64,000 bases of DNA from JANPBY01 sp963805505 (GTDB lineage Bacteria > Actinomycetota > Actinomycetes > DATJPE01). The translations under genes were made by a program, and so were the position numbers. Every line of letters begins with the position of its first letter. Position 1 is the stretch's first letter. This document shows positions 52,414 through 60,854 of the stretch, piece after piece. The stretch covers positions 682,001 to 746,000 of the forward strand of contig CAWDUP010000002.1 in NCBI GenBank assembly GCA_963805505.1, given 5' to 3'. The notes beneath the pieces were generated by a model, which was not told where the DNA came from, ran no database searches, and saw only the letters and a program-made list of their open reading frames with translations.

Positions 52414-52453
52414 CGGGAAGCGTGTCGCGCCGAGGGCATCGACACGCTTCCCG
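52414..52453. terminator. Bidirectional terminator between rplI and the MATE gene
   Basis: A 14-bp perfect stem (CGGGAAGCGTGTCG and complement, 52414-52427 and 52440-52453) with a 12-base loop lies between two convergent genes. A T tract is not evident, as is common in high-GC genomes. Confidence 0.8.
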
Positions 52454-52460
52454 ACGTGAC

Positions 52461-53816
52461 CTATCCACGGGTCGCCCCGGTGACGAGCCAGTCGTCAGAG
52501 CGCTCGCGGTGCACGAGCAGGAAAAGTCGGACAACCATGAACCACAACAGCGCCAACCACAGTCCGACCAACCCTCGAGTGCCGTCCAGCAGCCATGGAA
52601 CCGCCAGGGCGGCGGGGACGTACGCGGCGAGCATCACGAGCTGAGCCCAGGCCAGCCAGCGACTGTCCCCGGCTCCGATCAGCACCCCGTCGAGGACGAA
52701 GACCGGGCCGGCGATCGGCTGATGCAGCGCGACCACGACCAAGGCCGCCGAGACGGCTGCGGCCACGTCTGGCTCAAGCGAGAACAGCGGTGCGAAGAAC
52801 GGCCGAGCCAGGAGTACGGCGCCGCCGAGCGCCACGCCGCCCCAGACGCCCCACTGCATCATCCGGTCGACGGCGGCTCGGGTCCCAGGGATGTCGCCGG
52901 AGCCGAGGCTTCGCCCGACGATGGCCTGACCGGCGATGGCCAGGGCGTCGAGAGCGAGCGCCAGGAGGATCCAGGTGAGGAAAGCCACCTGGTAGGCAGC
53001 CACCTCGGCATCGCCCAGCCGGGCAGCGAGGGCAACGGTGAGCAAGAACACCGCGCGAAGCGCGACCGTTCGGACGAACAAAGCGAACCCGTCTCGGGCA
53101 GAGCGCAAGACGGCGCTCGTGCCCGAGCGGAGCGGGACGCCCGCCTCCTGGGCGTTGGCCCTGATCAGCAGCAGGTAGACGACGGCGGCACCGAACTGGG
53201 TGGCTACCGTCGCCCAGGCCGAGCCGGCCACGCCCCAGTGCAGGCCAAGCACCAGCGCTGCGGACAGAGCGAGGTTGACCACGGCGGCGATCACCGCGAT
53301 CACCAAGGGCGTCCTGGTGTCCTGAAGTCCGCGACGAACGCCGGTCCCGGCCAAGACGACCAGCATGAAGGGGAGCCCGAGGGCCGAGATCGTTAGATAC
53401 GTGACCCCGAAACCTTCGATCTCGGGTGAGGCGCCGAGGGCTCGAACCAGAGGGGTGGCGGTCGCCACCAACGCGATGAGCAAGCCGACGCCGAGGCCGA
53501 GAGCCAGCCAGACTCCGGCGACGCCGTCGCGCACGGCACCCGGGTGATCTTCTGCCCCGACCCGACGGGCGACGGCGGCGGTCGTGCCGTAGGCGAGAAA
53601 GACGCACAAGCCGACCACCGTGCCGAGCAGGGTGCTGGCCACGGCGACTCCCGCGAGCTGCGCCGTCCCCAACCGAGCCACGACCGCCGCGTCGCCGAGC
53701 AGGAAGAGCGGCTCGGCCACAAGCGCACCGAACGCGGGGATCGCGAGCCGCAAGATCTCCCGGTCGGTGCCGCTGCGCGCCACTCCGGGCAGCCGTCGTC
53801 CCCAGTGTTTGTCCAC
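52461..53816 (-). CDS. MATE family efflux transporter (DinF type)
   Basis: A 451-aa transporter with about 12 membrane helices of the MOP superfamily. It begins RLAIPAFGALVAEPLFLLGDAAVVARLG, the DinF-branch pattern. It probably exports cationic drugs or metabolites in exchange for H+ or Na+; the substrate is unknown. A MATE gene at this place is shared with Streptomyces. The GTG start is preceded by TAGCCT with an 8-nt gap, so the mRNA is probably leaderless. A perfect DnaA box overlaps the start codon. Confidence 0.93.
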   Translation of the reverse strand: MDKHWGRRLPGVARSGTDREILRLAIPAFGALVAEPLFLLGDAAVVARLGTAQLAGVAVASTLLGTVVGLCVFLAYGTTAAVARRVGAEDHPGAVRDGVAGVWLALGLGVGLLIALVATATPLVRALGASPEIEGFGVTYLTISALGLPFMLVVLAGTGVRRGLQDTRTPLVIAVIAAVVNLALSAALVLGLHWGVAGSAWATVATQFGAAVVYLLLIRANAQEAGVPLRSGTSAVLRSARDGFALFVRTVALRAVFLLTVALAARLGDAEVAAYQVAFLTWILLALALDALAIAGQAIVGRSLGSGDIPGTRAAVDRMMQWGVWGGVALGGAVLLARPFFAPLFSLEPDVAAAVSAALVVVALHQPIAGPVFVLDGVLIGAGDSRWLAWAQLVMLAAYVPAALAVPWLLDGTRGLVGLWLALLWFMVVRLFLLVHRERSDDWLVTGATRG

Positions 53817-54053
53817 AGGGCGGCAGGCTAGTGCCTCACCGCGCGGTCACCGATCGGCCGGTCCGGGGAGAACACGCCCGACATGAGTTTTCCTCCCCAC
53901 CCTGAGGAAGGGCATCGTCGCAGGTCAGAGGGGGTGTACCTGGGAAACAATCTTCACTGTCCACACCCTCATCCACAGGATGCGGCCGACTGTCAACAGG
54001 GACAGCGGCGCGTCACGCACAGCGGAACGACACGTTGTCCACACCCGTCCACA
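53809..54053. promoter_or_regulatory. DnaA-box cluster between the MATE gene and dnaB
   Basis: Five boxes on the plus strand occur in 245 bp. Two are perfect TTGTCCACA (53809-53817 and 54035-54043). The others are CTGTCCACA (53957-53965), TCATCCACA (53969-53977) and CCGTCCACA (54045-54053). Two pairs are spaced 12 and 10 bp. The 460-bp gap 53817-54276 has no gene. The cluster is as rich in boxes as the oriC gap. Confidence 0.75.
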
Positions 54054-54276
54054 GGCCCGCTGGACTGCGTGGCCGACCCGCCCGTACGGTCGCGCGGGCG
54101 CAACACTCCAACGGCAGATCCGAGCCTCGGACTTCGCGACGGGTCATGCGTCCGTGATCGCGTCCAAACGATGAAAGTGTCGGTGCCGCAAGGTTGGCTG
54201 GCCCCGGTCGCCAGCCCATCGATGATCTCGGCAGGTTGTTCACGCTACGCCCGCAAGCCAACGATCTGGAGGTCGA

Positions 54277-55650
54277 GTGAGCGTCATCGAGTTGCGTGAC
54301 CACGACGGCTCATCCGACGGCTCAGCCGGTTTCGACCGGCAACCGCCGCAGGACCTCGGCGCCGAGCAGTGCGTCCTCGGCGCGATGCTGCTCAGCAAGG
54401 ATGCGATCGCCGACGTCGTCGAGGTGCTGCGGCCCGGAGACTTCTACAAGCCGGCCCACCAGACCGTCTACGACACCGTCCTCGACCTCTACGGGCGCGG
54501 TGACCCAGCCGATGCCATCACCGTGTCCAACGCGCTGCAGACGCGCGGAGAGATCGCCCGGATCGGCGGCGCCCCCTACCTGCACACGCTGCTCGCGTCC
54601 GTGCCCACGGCGGCCAACGCCGGCTACTACGCCAAGATCGTTCGCGAGCGAGCGATCCTGCGCCGCCTGGTCGAGGCGGGCACACGTATCGTCCAGATGG
54701 GCTACGCGTCTGACGGGGGCGAGGCCGACGAGCTGGTCGACCGGGCGCAGGCCGAGGTCTACTCCGTCACCGAGCGTCGCACGTCAGAGGACTACCTCCC
54801 GCTGTCAGCGATCATGGAGGGGACCCTCGACGAGATCGAGGCGATCTCCAGCCGGGGTGGCGCCATGGTGGGGGTGCCCACCGGGTTCACCGATCTCGAC
54901 CAGCTGACCAACGGACTGCACGGGGGGCAGATGATCGTCCTCGCGGCGAGACCGGCAGTCGGGAAGTCAACACTGGCTCTGGATGTGTGCCGGTCCGCCT
55001 CGATCAAGCACGGCCTCACTTCGGTGATCTTCTCCTTGGAGATGAGCCGCAACGAGATCACCATGCGTCTGCTGTCGGCGGAGGCCAAGGTCGCGCTGCA
55101 CAAGATGCGCTCCGGTCAGCTCGGTGAGACCGACTGGAACCATCTCGCTCGCACGATGTCGGCCGTGGCTGAAGCGCCGCTGTTCATCGACGACAGCCCC
55201 AACATGTCGATGATGGAGATCAGAGCCAAGTGCCGGCGCCTCAAGCAGCGTCACGACCTTCGGCTCGTGGTCATCGACTACCTCCAGTTGATGTCCAGTG
55301 GCAAGAAGGTCGAGTCACGTCAACAGGAGGTGTCGGAGTTCTCTCGTTCTCTCAAGCTGCTCGCCAAGGAGCTCGACGTCCCCGTCATCGCGGTCAGCCA
55401 GCTCAACCGTGGTCCGGAACAGCGCACGGACAAGAAGCCGTTGATGTCCGACCTGCGTGAGTCGGGCTCGATCGAGCAGGACAGCGACATCGTCATCTTG
55501 TTGCACCGTGAGGATCAGTACGAAAAGGAGTCCCCCCGTGCGGGAGAGGCTGACTTCATCGTTGCCAAGCACCGCAACGGCCCGACCGCCACGGTGACGG
55601 TCGCCTTCCAGGGTCACTACTCCCGCTTCGTCGACATGGCGCAGATCTAG
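54277..55650 (+). CDS. dnaB: Replicative DNA helicase DnaB
   Basis: A 457-aa hexameric helicase. The N-terminal domain (about 20-125, PPQDLGAEQCVLGAMLL) binds primase. The RecA-like motor has Walker A ARPAVGKST, LVVIDYLQLM (Walker B) and the arginine-finger region SDLRESGSIEQDSDIV. There is no intein, unlike in many mycobacteria. The GTG start has GGAGG close upstream. It probably works with DnaA and DciA encoded in the same window. Confidence 0.98.
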   Translation: MSVIELRDHDGSSDGSAGFDRQPPQDLGAEQCVLGAMLLSKDAIADVVEVLRPGDFYKPAHQTVYDTVLDLYGRGDPADAITVSNALQTRGEIARIGGAPYLHTLLASVPTAANAGYYAKIVRERAILRRLVEAGTRIVQMGYASDGGEADELVDRAQAEVYSVTERRTSEDYLPLSAIMEGTLDEIEAISSRGGAMVGVPTGFTDLDQLTNGLHGGQMIVLAARPAVGKSTLALDVCRSASIKHGLTSVIFSLEMSRNEITMRLLSAEAKVALHKMRSGQLGETDWNHLARTMSAVAEAPLFIDDSPNMSMMEIRAKCRRLKQRHDLRLVVIDYLQLMSSGKKVESRQQEVSEFSRSLKLLAKELDVPVIAVSQLNRGPEQRTDKKPLMSDLRESGSIEQDSDIVILLHREDQYEKESPRAGEADFIVAKHRNGPTATVTVAFQGHYSRFVDMAQI

Positions 55651-55676
55651 CCCATCGGAGAGGAAGTGACGACACC

Positions 55677-56165
55677 GTGTCGGTTGAACTCGAGGCTCTC
55701 CTCGATTCACTTGACGGGCGGCGCAGGCATGTCCTGACCGCCGTAGAGGGCCTTGGGGAGTCCGACCTGAGACGGCCGGTGCTGCCGTCGGGATGGAGTT
55801 GTCTCGGGCTCGTTCAGCACCTCACGGTCGACGTCGAGACCTTCTGGTTCCGCTGCGTCGTCGCGGGAGATCGGCCCGCCATCGATGCCCTCGGTGACGA
55901 GAGCGGTTGGGCGGTCGACCCCGATCGCAGCTCCGCGCAGATCCTTGACGCCTACCGGCTCGAGACCGCGGAGGCTGACCGTCTCGTCCGGGCGGCTGGA
56001 CTGGACGCCGCCCCCCTGTGGTGGCCGGACTTCTTCGGTTCGTTTCGGCTGGAGTCGGTGCGCGAAGTGGCGCTCCATGTGCTGACCGAGACGGCCACCC
56101 ATGCCGGTCACCTCGATGTGGTCCGCGAGCTGCTCGACGGCCGACAGCATCTCGTGCTCACCTGA
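55677..56165 (+). CDS. DinB-fold protein (DUF664, mycothiol transferase-like)
   Basis: A 162-aa four-helix protein of the DinB/YfiT superfamily. The metal-binding histidines are probably in GLVQHLTVD (about 48) and TETATHAGHLDVVRELLDG (about 141 and 144). Such proteins in actinobacteria often transfer mycothiol or act in detoxification. The real substrate is unknown. The GTG start has AGAGGAAG about 10 nt upstream. It follows dnaB by 26 bp. Confidence 0.88.
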   Translation: MSVELEALLDSLDGRRRHVLTAVEGLGESDLRRPVLPSGWSCLGLVQHLTVDVETFWFRCVVAGDRPAIDALGDESGWAVDPDRSSAQILDAYRLETAEADRLVRAAGLDAAPLWWPDFFGSFRLESVREVALHVLTETATHAGHLDVVRELLDGRQHLVLT

Positions 56166-56301
56166 GCTGACCGGCGGGCTGGACGACCCAGCAGGCGGCC
56201 CTGGGTGAGCCGGCGATCCGCGCTGCGGGCTCCTCGGCCGCGGAGGATGGCACGATGGCTGGGCGCTGCCGACTGGAACAACGAGTGAGTGAGGAATTCG
56301 C

Positions 56302-57099
56302 GTGGCCGCACCCGTCTTGGTGACCGGAGGCACCGGTGTCCTGGGCCGGCGCGTGGTCGACCAGCTGCTCGCTCGAGGGTCGCACGTGCGCGTCATGAGT
56401 CGAAACGCCCAGGCCCCTCGAGACGGCGTCGAGCAGGTCGTCGCCGACCTGAGCACCGGAGACGGTGCCGAGGCGAGCCTGCGTGACGTCGAGACGATCG
56501 TGCACTGCGCGGGCAGCGCGAAGGGTGACGACGACAAGGCGCGCAACCTGATCCGAGCCGTCCCCTCCGGTACGGCGCCGCACGTGGTCTTCATCTCCAT
56601 CGTCGGAGTCGATCGGATCCCGGTCAGCAGCATGGCCGATCGCGCGATGTTCGGCTTCTATGCAACCAAGTTCGCCGCCGAGAGAGTTGTGGCCGACTCC
56701 GGACTGCCATGGACAACGGTGCGCACGACCCAGTTCCACGACTTGCTGCTCACCATGGTGCAAGAGATGGCCAAGGTGCCTGTGGTGCCGCTTCCCAGTG
56801 GCTTCCGCTTCCAACCGATCGATGTGGACGAAGTGGCGGGCCGCCTTGTCGAGCTCGCCCTGAGCGGGCCGGCCGGTCGGGTCCCCGATCTCGGAGGCCC
56901 GCAGATCTTGTCCATCAAGGAGCTGGTCAGCAGCTATCTGCGGGTCACTCATCGCCGGCGCCCGATGCTCCCGATCCGGTTGCCGGGCAAGGCTGCCAAG
57001 GCCTACCGGGAAGGTGCCAACCTGGCGCCCGAGCACGCAGTCGGCGCACTCACCTGGGAAGGATTTCTGGCCACCCGGGTGCGCCGCGTAGGTGGCTGA
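56302..57099 (+). CDS. NAD(P)-binding oxidoreductase (atypical SDR, NmrA/YwnB-like)
   Basis: A 265-aa Rossmann protein with the nucleotide motif VTGGTGVLGRRVVDQLL at the N-terminus and RNAQAPRDGVEQVVADLSTG as the second strand region. The classical YxxxK pair is not obvious, although FYATKFAAERVV sits at its place. It resembles SDR_a5-type proteins that bind NAD(P) as sensors or reductases. The substrate is unknown. The GTG start has GAGGA upstream. The 136-bp gap before it shows nothing clear. Confidence 0.87.
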   Translation: MAAPVLVTGGTGVLGRRVVDQLLARGSHVRVMSRNAQAPRDGVEQVVADLSTGDGAEASLRDVETIVHCAGSAKGDDDKARNLIRAVPSGTAPHVVFISIVGVDRIPVSSMADRAMFGFYATKFAAERVVADSGLPWTTVRTTQFHDLLLTMVQEMAKVPVVPLPSGFRFQPIDVDEVAGRLVELALSGPAGRVPDLGGPQILSIKELVSSYLRVTHRRRPMLPIRLPGKAAKAYREGANLAPEHAVGALTWEGFLATRVRRVGG

Positions 57100-57124
57100 G
57101 GTCGTCCGGCCGGGCAAGGCTGGA

Positions 57125-57667
57125 CTACCAGACGTCCCCCGAACGCCAGTCGCAGGCCAGGTCGCCGTCAAGGTCGAGAGCCACTGTGTCGTCGGCACGC
57201 TGGAGGACGTAGACCGAACCGTCCTCGTCGGGGGTGGGCCGTAATCCCTGGGGCGTGAGCACCGACGTCGTACCACGCCAAGCCGTCCAGCCGCGGGCGA
57301 CGTAGAGCTCGGCGGCCATCTTCGAGGCGGACAACGCTCCCAGGTGATACGCCGCCCTGATGACCCGCTCGCTCTCGTCCATCAGCGAAGTGAACAGCCC
57401 ACGTCGCCGGAAGTCCGGGCGTACGCCGACACCCTCCACATAGCCAACGCGCAGCACGCGGTGTGCGTGCAACAGCCCTCGCTGGACGACAGCTGCATGG
57501 CCGACCAGCTCGCCCCCGTCCCAGATCATGGCGTGGATGCCACCCAGGGCGTGCTCGAGGTCGTCATCGCTGAAGCGGTCGCCGAAGGCTTGGTCAAGGA
57601 GCGGCCGGATGGCCCGCAGCTCCTTGGGTCTGAGATCAGCGGTGTGCAGGGTACGCAGGTCGGTCAC
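57125..57667 (-). CDS. Aminoglycoside 2'-N-acetyltransferase-like GNAT enzyme, AAC(2') family
   Basis: A 180-aa GNAT protein that follows the mycobacterial AAC(2')-Ic pattern along its length: LHTADL near the start, LGGIHAMIWDGGELVGHAAV, RVGYVEGVGVRPDFRRRGL (acetyl-CoA loop), AAYHLGALSAS, YVARGWTAWRG and CDWRSGDVW at the end. The AAC(2') family acetylates the 2'-amino group of aminoglycosides. The natural role in actinobacteria may differ. The GTG at 57667 is preferred; a GTG at 57685 would add six residues. No mobile element is nearby, so it looks like a resident gene. Confidence 0.85.
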   Translation of the reverse strand: MTDLRTLHTADLRPKELRAIRPLLDQAFGDRFSDDDLEHALGGIHAMIWDGGELVGHAAVVQRGLLHAHRVLRVGYVEGVGVRPDFRRRGLFTSLMDESERVIRAAYHLGALSASKMAAELYVARGWTAWRGTTSVLTPQGLRPTPDEDGSVYVLQRADDTVALDLDGDLACDWRSGDVW

Positions 57668-57703
57668 GCCAAAAGTGTCGCGCACCGACAGGCATGCAGG
57701 TCG

Positions 57704-57709
57704 TACGGT
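57704..57709 (+). promoter_or_regulatory. Leaderless-type -10 box of the methyltransferase gene
   Basis: TACGGT ends 7 nt before the GTG at 57717 and decides that start over the longer open frame from 57528. Confidence 0.55.
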
Positions 57710-57716
57710 GTCGTTC

Positions 57717-58541
57717 GTGACCGACTACCGAGCCGTCAACCGGCTGAGCTGGGACGAGCGTGCGCCGGCGCACGCGGCATCGCCGGACTACTCCTGGGAC
57801 GAGTTCGTCGCTGACCCGGAGTTCCTGAGCGGCGTCGTCAGGTTCGACCTGCCGCGCCTCGGTGACATCGCGGGGCTGCGCGGGGTGCACCTGCAGTGCC
57901 ACATCGGCACGGACACGCTGTCCTTGGCCAGACTGGGTGCCGAGATGATTGGCCTGGACTTCTCGTCGGCCGCCATCGAGCAGGCCCGTCGGCTTTCCGC
58001 GGAGGCGGGGCCGCACGTCGACTTCGTGGAGTCAGACCTCTATTCCGCCCTAGACGTCCTCGAGGGCGGTTCCTTCGATCTGGTGTTCACCGGGATCGGG
58101 GCGCTGTGCTGGCTGCCAGACGTCCGGCGTTGGGCCGAGATCGTTGCGGCGCTGCTGGCCCCCGGTGGGCGATTGTTCATCCGGGAGGGCCATCCCATGC
58201 TCTGGGCCCTCGAAGACAGTCGGGAGGACGGTCTGCTCGTCGTTGGGTATCCCTACTTCGAGACGGCGGAGCCGCAGATCTTCGACGAGGACGGCACCTA
58301 CGTCGAGACCGACGTCACGTTTCGGCACAACGTCACTCACTCCTGGAACCACGGGTTGGGCGAGATCGTGACAGCTCTGCTCGACGAGGGGCTGACGCTG
58401 ACCATGCTCGAGGAGCACGACAGCGTCCCGTGGGATGCCCAACCCGGCTTGATGACCCGAGACGAGCTCGGCGAATATCGCTTCACCGTCGGCCCCGATC
58501 GGGTGGCCGCCAGCTACACCCTGCAGGCCGTACGTCGCTGA
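57717..58541 (+). CDS. Class I SAM-dependent methyltransferase
   Basis: A 274-aa methyltransferase. The SAM-binding region is GVHLQCHIGTDTLSLARLGAEMIGLDFS, with the acidic ribose-binding residue in GLDFS. FDLVFTGIGALCWLPDVRRW is the post-motif II strand. The family is common in actinobacteria, and its substrate is unknown. It is divergent from the AAC(2')-like gene with 49 bp between them and converges on the amidase gene. Confidence 0.88.
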   Translation: MTDYRAVNRLSWDERAPAHAASPDYSWDEFVADPEFLSGVVRFDLPRLGDIAGLRGVHLQCHIGTDTLSLARLGAEMIGLDFSSAAIEQARRLSAEAGPHVDFVESDLYSALDVLEGGSFDLVFTGIGALCWLPDVRRWAEIVAALLAPGGRLFIREGHPMLWALEDSREDGLLVVGYPYFETAEPQIFDEDGTYVETDVTFRHNVTHSWNHGLGEIVTALLDEGLTLTMLEEHDSVPWDAQPGLMTRDELGEYRFTVGPDRVAASYTLQAVRR

Positions 58542-58567
58542 CACTGGCAGGTCTCGGGGCTTGCTGA

Positions 58568-59377
58568 TCACCGACCGAGGAAAGCCTGGAGGGCGTCGGC
58601 GAAGGCGACTGCCTCGGACTGCCGGAAGGCCTTCGACCTCATCCGTCTGGCGTCGGTGGCGTTGCGCATGTTGCCCGTCTCCACCAGCACGGCGGGGACG
58701 GTGGCCAGATTGAGGGTCGCCAGGTCCTTGCGGTAGATCAACGCGTCTCCGCCCCCCGCGTAGTTGGCGTAAGGCATGCCCGTCACCCGGTGGAACTTCC
58801 CGCGCACGACCTTGGCCAGGTGATGCGATCGCCTGGTGACCCCGGCACCCTTCAGCTGATGGGTCGACGCGATCACGGTGAATCCGCGGGCGCCGGGTGC
58901 GGTCGAGCCGTCGGCATGAATCGACAACATGGCGTCCGCGTGGAAGCGGGTGGCGGTGGCAGCGCGCACCGGAGTGCAAGGTCCGACGCCGGAGTTGCTG
59001 TGGCGGGTGAGGTGAACAGTTGCCCCGCGAAGTCTCAGAACGGCCGCAGTGCGCTTGGCGACATCCCACGTGTAGGCGGCCTCGGTGTAGCCGCCGTTTG
59101 TCGCTGTTCCCGTGGTGTTGCAAGCCTTGTAGACACCGTTGCCCGCAAAGATCGTCCGGTTGATGATCTCCGGGTGCGCCCAGTTGCGGCCGTTGTGTCC
59201 CGGATCGATGACGATGACGACGCCAGTCATCGCCAACGTCGGCTCGGCTGGTGGGGGGCCAACGAACGCGCACAGGCTCAGCGCGACGGTGGCCGTGGCC
59301 AGCCCGACCAGCAGCCGACGAGCCCGGCCCCGAGATGAGTGCGACGGCCCGACGACGGCGGAGACTGGTGATGTCAT
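58568..59377 (-). CDS. Secreted N-acetylmuramoyl-L-alanine amidase (Ami1-like)
   Basis: A 269-aa Amidase_3 zinc enzyme that cuts the bond between muramic acid and the stem peptide. A signal peptide (about residues 1-43) precedes the domain. The metal and catalytic residues are in VIDPGHNGRN, GYTEAAYTW, LSIHADGS and VLVETGNMRN. It resembles mycobacterial Ami1 (Rv3717). It has no wall-binding domain. TAGTCT ends 7 nt before the ATG (59385-59390), so the mRNA is probably leaderless. Confidence 0.94.
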   Translation of the reverse strand: MTSPVSAVVGPSHSSRGRARRLLVGLATATVALSLCAFVGPPPAEPTLAMTGVVIVIDPGHNGRNWAHPEIINRTIFAGNGVYKACNTTGTATNGGYTEAAYTWDVAKRTAAVLRLRGATVHLTRHSNSGVGPCTPVRAATATRFHADAMLSIHADGSTAPGARGFTVIASTHQLKGAGVTRRSHHLAKVVRGKFHRVTGMPYANYAGGGDALIYRKDLATLNLATVPAVLVETGNMRNATDARRMRSKAFRQSEAVAFADALQAFLGR

Positions 59378-59413
59378 CCCGACCAGACTACGGCGGCGCT
59401 TGTACGCGGGCGG

Positions 59414-60805
59414 TCAGTGGACCGACTCGAGCGTGGTGCCCTTGGTCTCCTTGATCATCTTGAGCACGAAGAAGAACGAGCCGATGGCGGCCGCGGTGTA
59501 GATGCCATAGGCCAGGGACAGCGATACACCGGACAAGGTCGGGAAGGTCGTGGACACGACGAAGTTCGCGATCCATTGAGCTGCAGCCGCCACTGCGAGC
59601 GCTGCCGCGCGGATGCTGTTGGGGAACATCTCGCCGAGCAGCACCCAGACGACCGGGCCCCAGGAGAACGCGAAGAAGAACACGAAGACGTTCGCCGCGA
59701 GCAGCGCGACAGTGGCAGCGGTGTGGCTGAGCGCGGGACTGTCGTTCACGATCGGGGCGTTGCCGAAGACGTAGGTCAAGGTGCCTAGTCCCACGATCAT
59801 CCCCAGCGAGCCCACCAGCAGCAGGGGGCGTCTGCCCACCTTGTCGATGATGGAGATGGCCAGCACGGTTCCGGCGATGTTGACCAGGGCGCTGATGATC
59901 GAGATGAGCAGGGACTGGTCCTCGCCGATTCCCACGCTCTGCCAAAGGACCGAGGAGTAGTAGAAGATCACGTTGATGCCGACGAGTTGTTGGAACGCGC
60001 TCAGCACGATTCCGACCCAGACCACGGGCAGCAGCCCGAAGCGTGGTCCACGCAGGTCGGAGAAGACCGGCTTGTGCTCGGCATCGATCGAGGCCTGGAT
60101 CGACGCCAGCAGCGGGCGTACGTCCCCGTCGTTGACCTGCTCGAGAACCTCCAGCGCCTCCTCGCTACGGGCTTGCGCCACGAGCCAGCGCGGCGACTCC
60201 GGGATGCGTAGGGCCATCAGGCCGTAGATGAGGGCAGGAAGCGCCTCGATCATCAGCATCCATCGCCAGGCGCTCAGGCCCCAGAGCTGGCTGCTCGCCG
60301 AGCCGGCCATGCGGACGATGACGTAGTTGACGATCTGGCTGATCGCGATGCCCAGGACGATGGCCATCTGTTGAAGTGATCCGAGGCGTCCGCGCAGCGC
60401 GGGAGGTGCTATCTCGGCTATGTAGGCAGGGGCGATGACGGAGGCCACACCGATGGCGCATCCGCCGAGCATCCGCCAGATGATGAGATCGGTGACCCCG
60501 AACGACAGACCGGAGCCGATCCCGCTGACGAAGAACAGCGCGGCTGCAACGACCATGACCTTGACGCGACCATGCACATCCGCGAGCGCGCCTGCTGACC
60601 AAGCGCCCACCGCCGCCCCGAGGAGTGCGGACGACACGACGAAGCCGGTCAGCCCAGAACCGATCCCGAACTGCTGCTGGATGGCGTCGACCGCACCGTT
60701 GATGACGGCGCTGTCGTAGCCGAAGAGGAAACCACCCATCGCCGCCGTGGCAGCGAGTGACACGACCCGACGCGTGCTCGAACGACCCTCGGTGGCCATC
60801 GTCAT
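59414..60805 (-). CDS. Sugar porter family MFS transporter
   Basis: A 463-aa transporter with 12 helices. Sugar-porter hallmarks are GFLFGYDSAVINGA in helix 1, the RGRLGSLQQ loop, PESPRWLVAQ after helix 6, and QQLVGINVIFYYSSVLW in helix 7, which is the hexose-binding motif. It should import a sugar or polyol with H+. Inositol is possible, given ino1 in the window, but unproven. TAGCCT ends 6 nt before the ATG (60812-60817). Confidence 0.94.
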   Translation of the reverse strand: MTMATEGRSSTRRVVSLAATAAMGGFLFGYDSAVINGAVDAIQQQFGIGSGLTGFVVSSALLGAAVGAWSAGALADVHGRVKVMVVAAALFFVSGIGSGLSFGVTDLIIWRMLGGCAIGVASVIAPAYIAEIAPPALRGRLGSLQQMAIVLGIAISQIVNYVIVRMAGSASSQLWGLSAWRWMLMIEALPALIYGLMALRIPESPRWLVAQARSEEALEVLEQVNDGDVRPLLASIQASIDAEHKPVFSDLRGPRFGLLPVVWVGIVLSAFQQLVGINVIFYYSSVLWQSVGIGEDQSLLISIISALVNIAGTVLAISIIDKVGRRPLLLVGSLGMIVGLGTLTYVFGNAPIVNDSPALSHTAATVALLAANVFVFFFAFSWGPVVWVLLGEMFPNSIRAAALAVAAAAQWIANFVVSTTFPTLSGVSLSLAYGIYTAAAIGSFFFVLKMIKETKGTTLESVH

Positions 60806-60854
60806 GCCCGCAGGCTAGGGCCTGCGAGGTCGAAGGGAACCGGCTTTGAGCGGG

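Noticed and set aside
53883..54299. 138-codon frame in the MATE-dnaB gap
   Set aside because: It has no family resemblance, runs through the DnaA-box cluster and overlaps the dnaB start. The gap is better read as regulatory.
54277..55650. Intein in dnaB
   Set aside because: The 457-aa protein is continuous through Walker A and the later motifs with normal length, so no intein is present.
60809..60826. Hairpin CGCAGGC-TAGG-GCCTGCG after the LamG gene as a terminator
   Set aside because: It overlaps the -10 box of the sugar porter gene, has a 7-bp stem only and no T tract, so the promoter reading is preferred.
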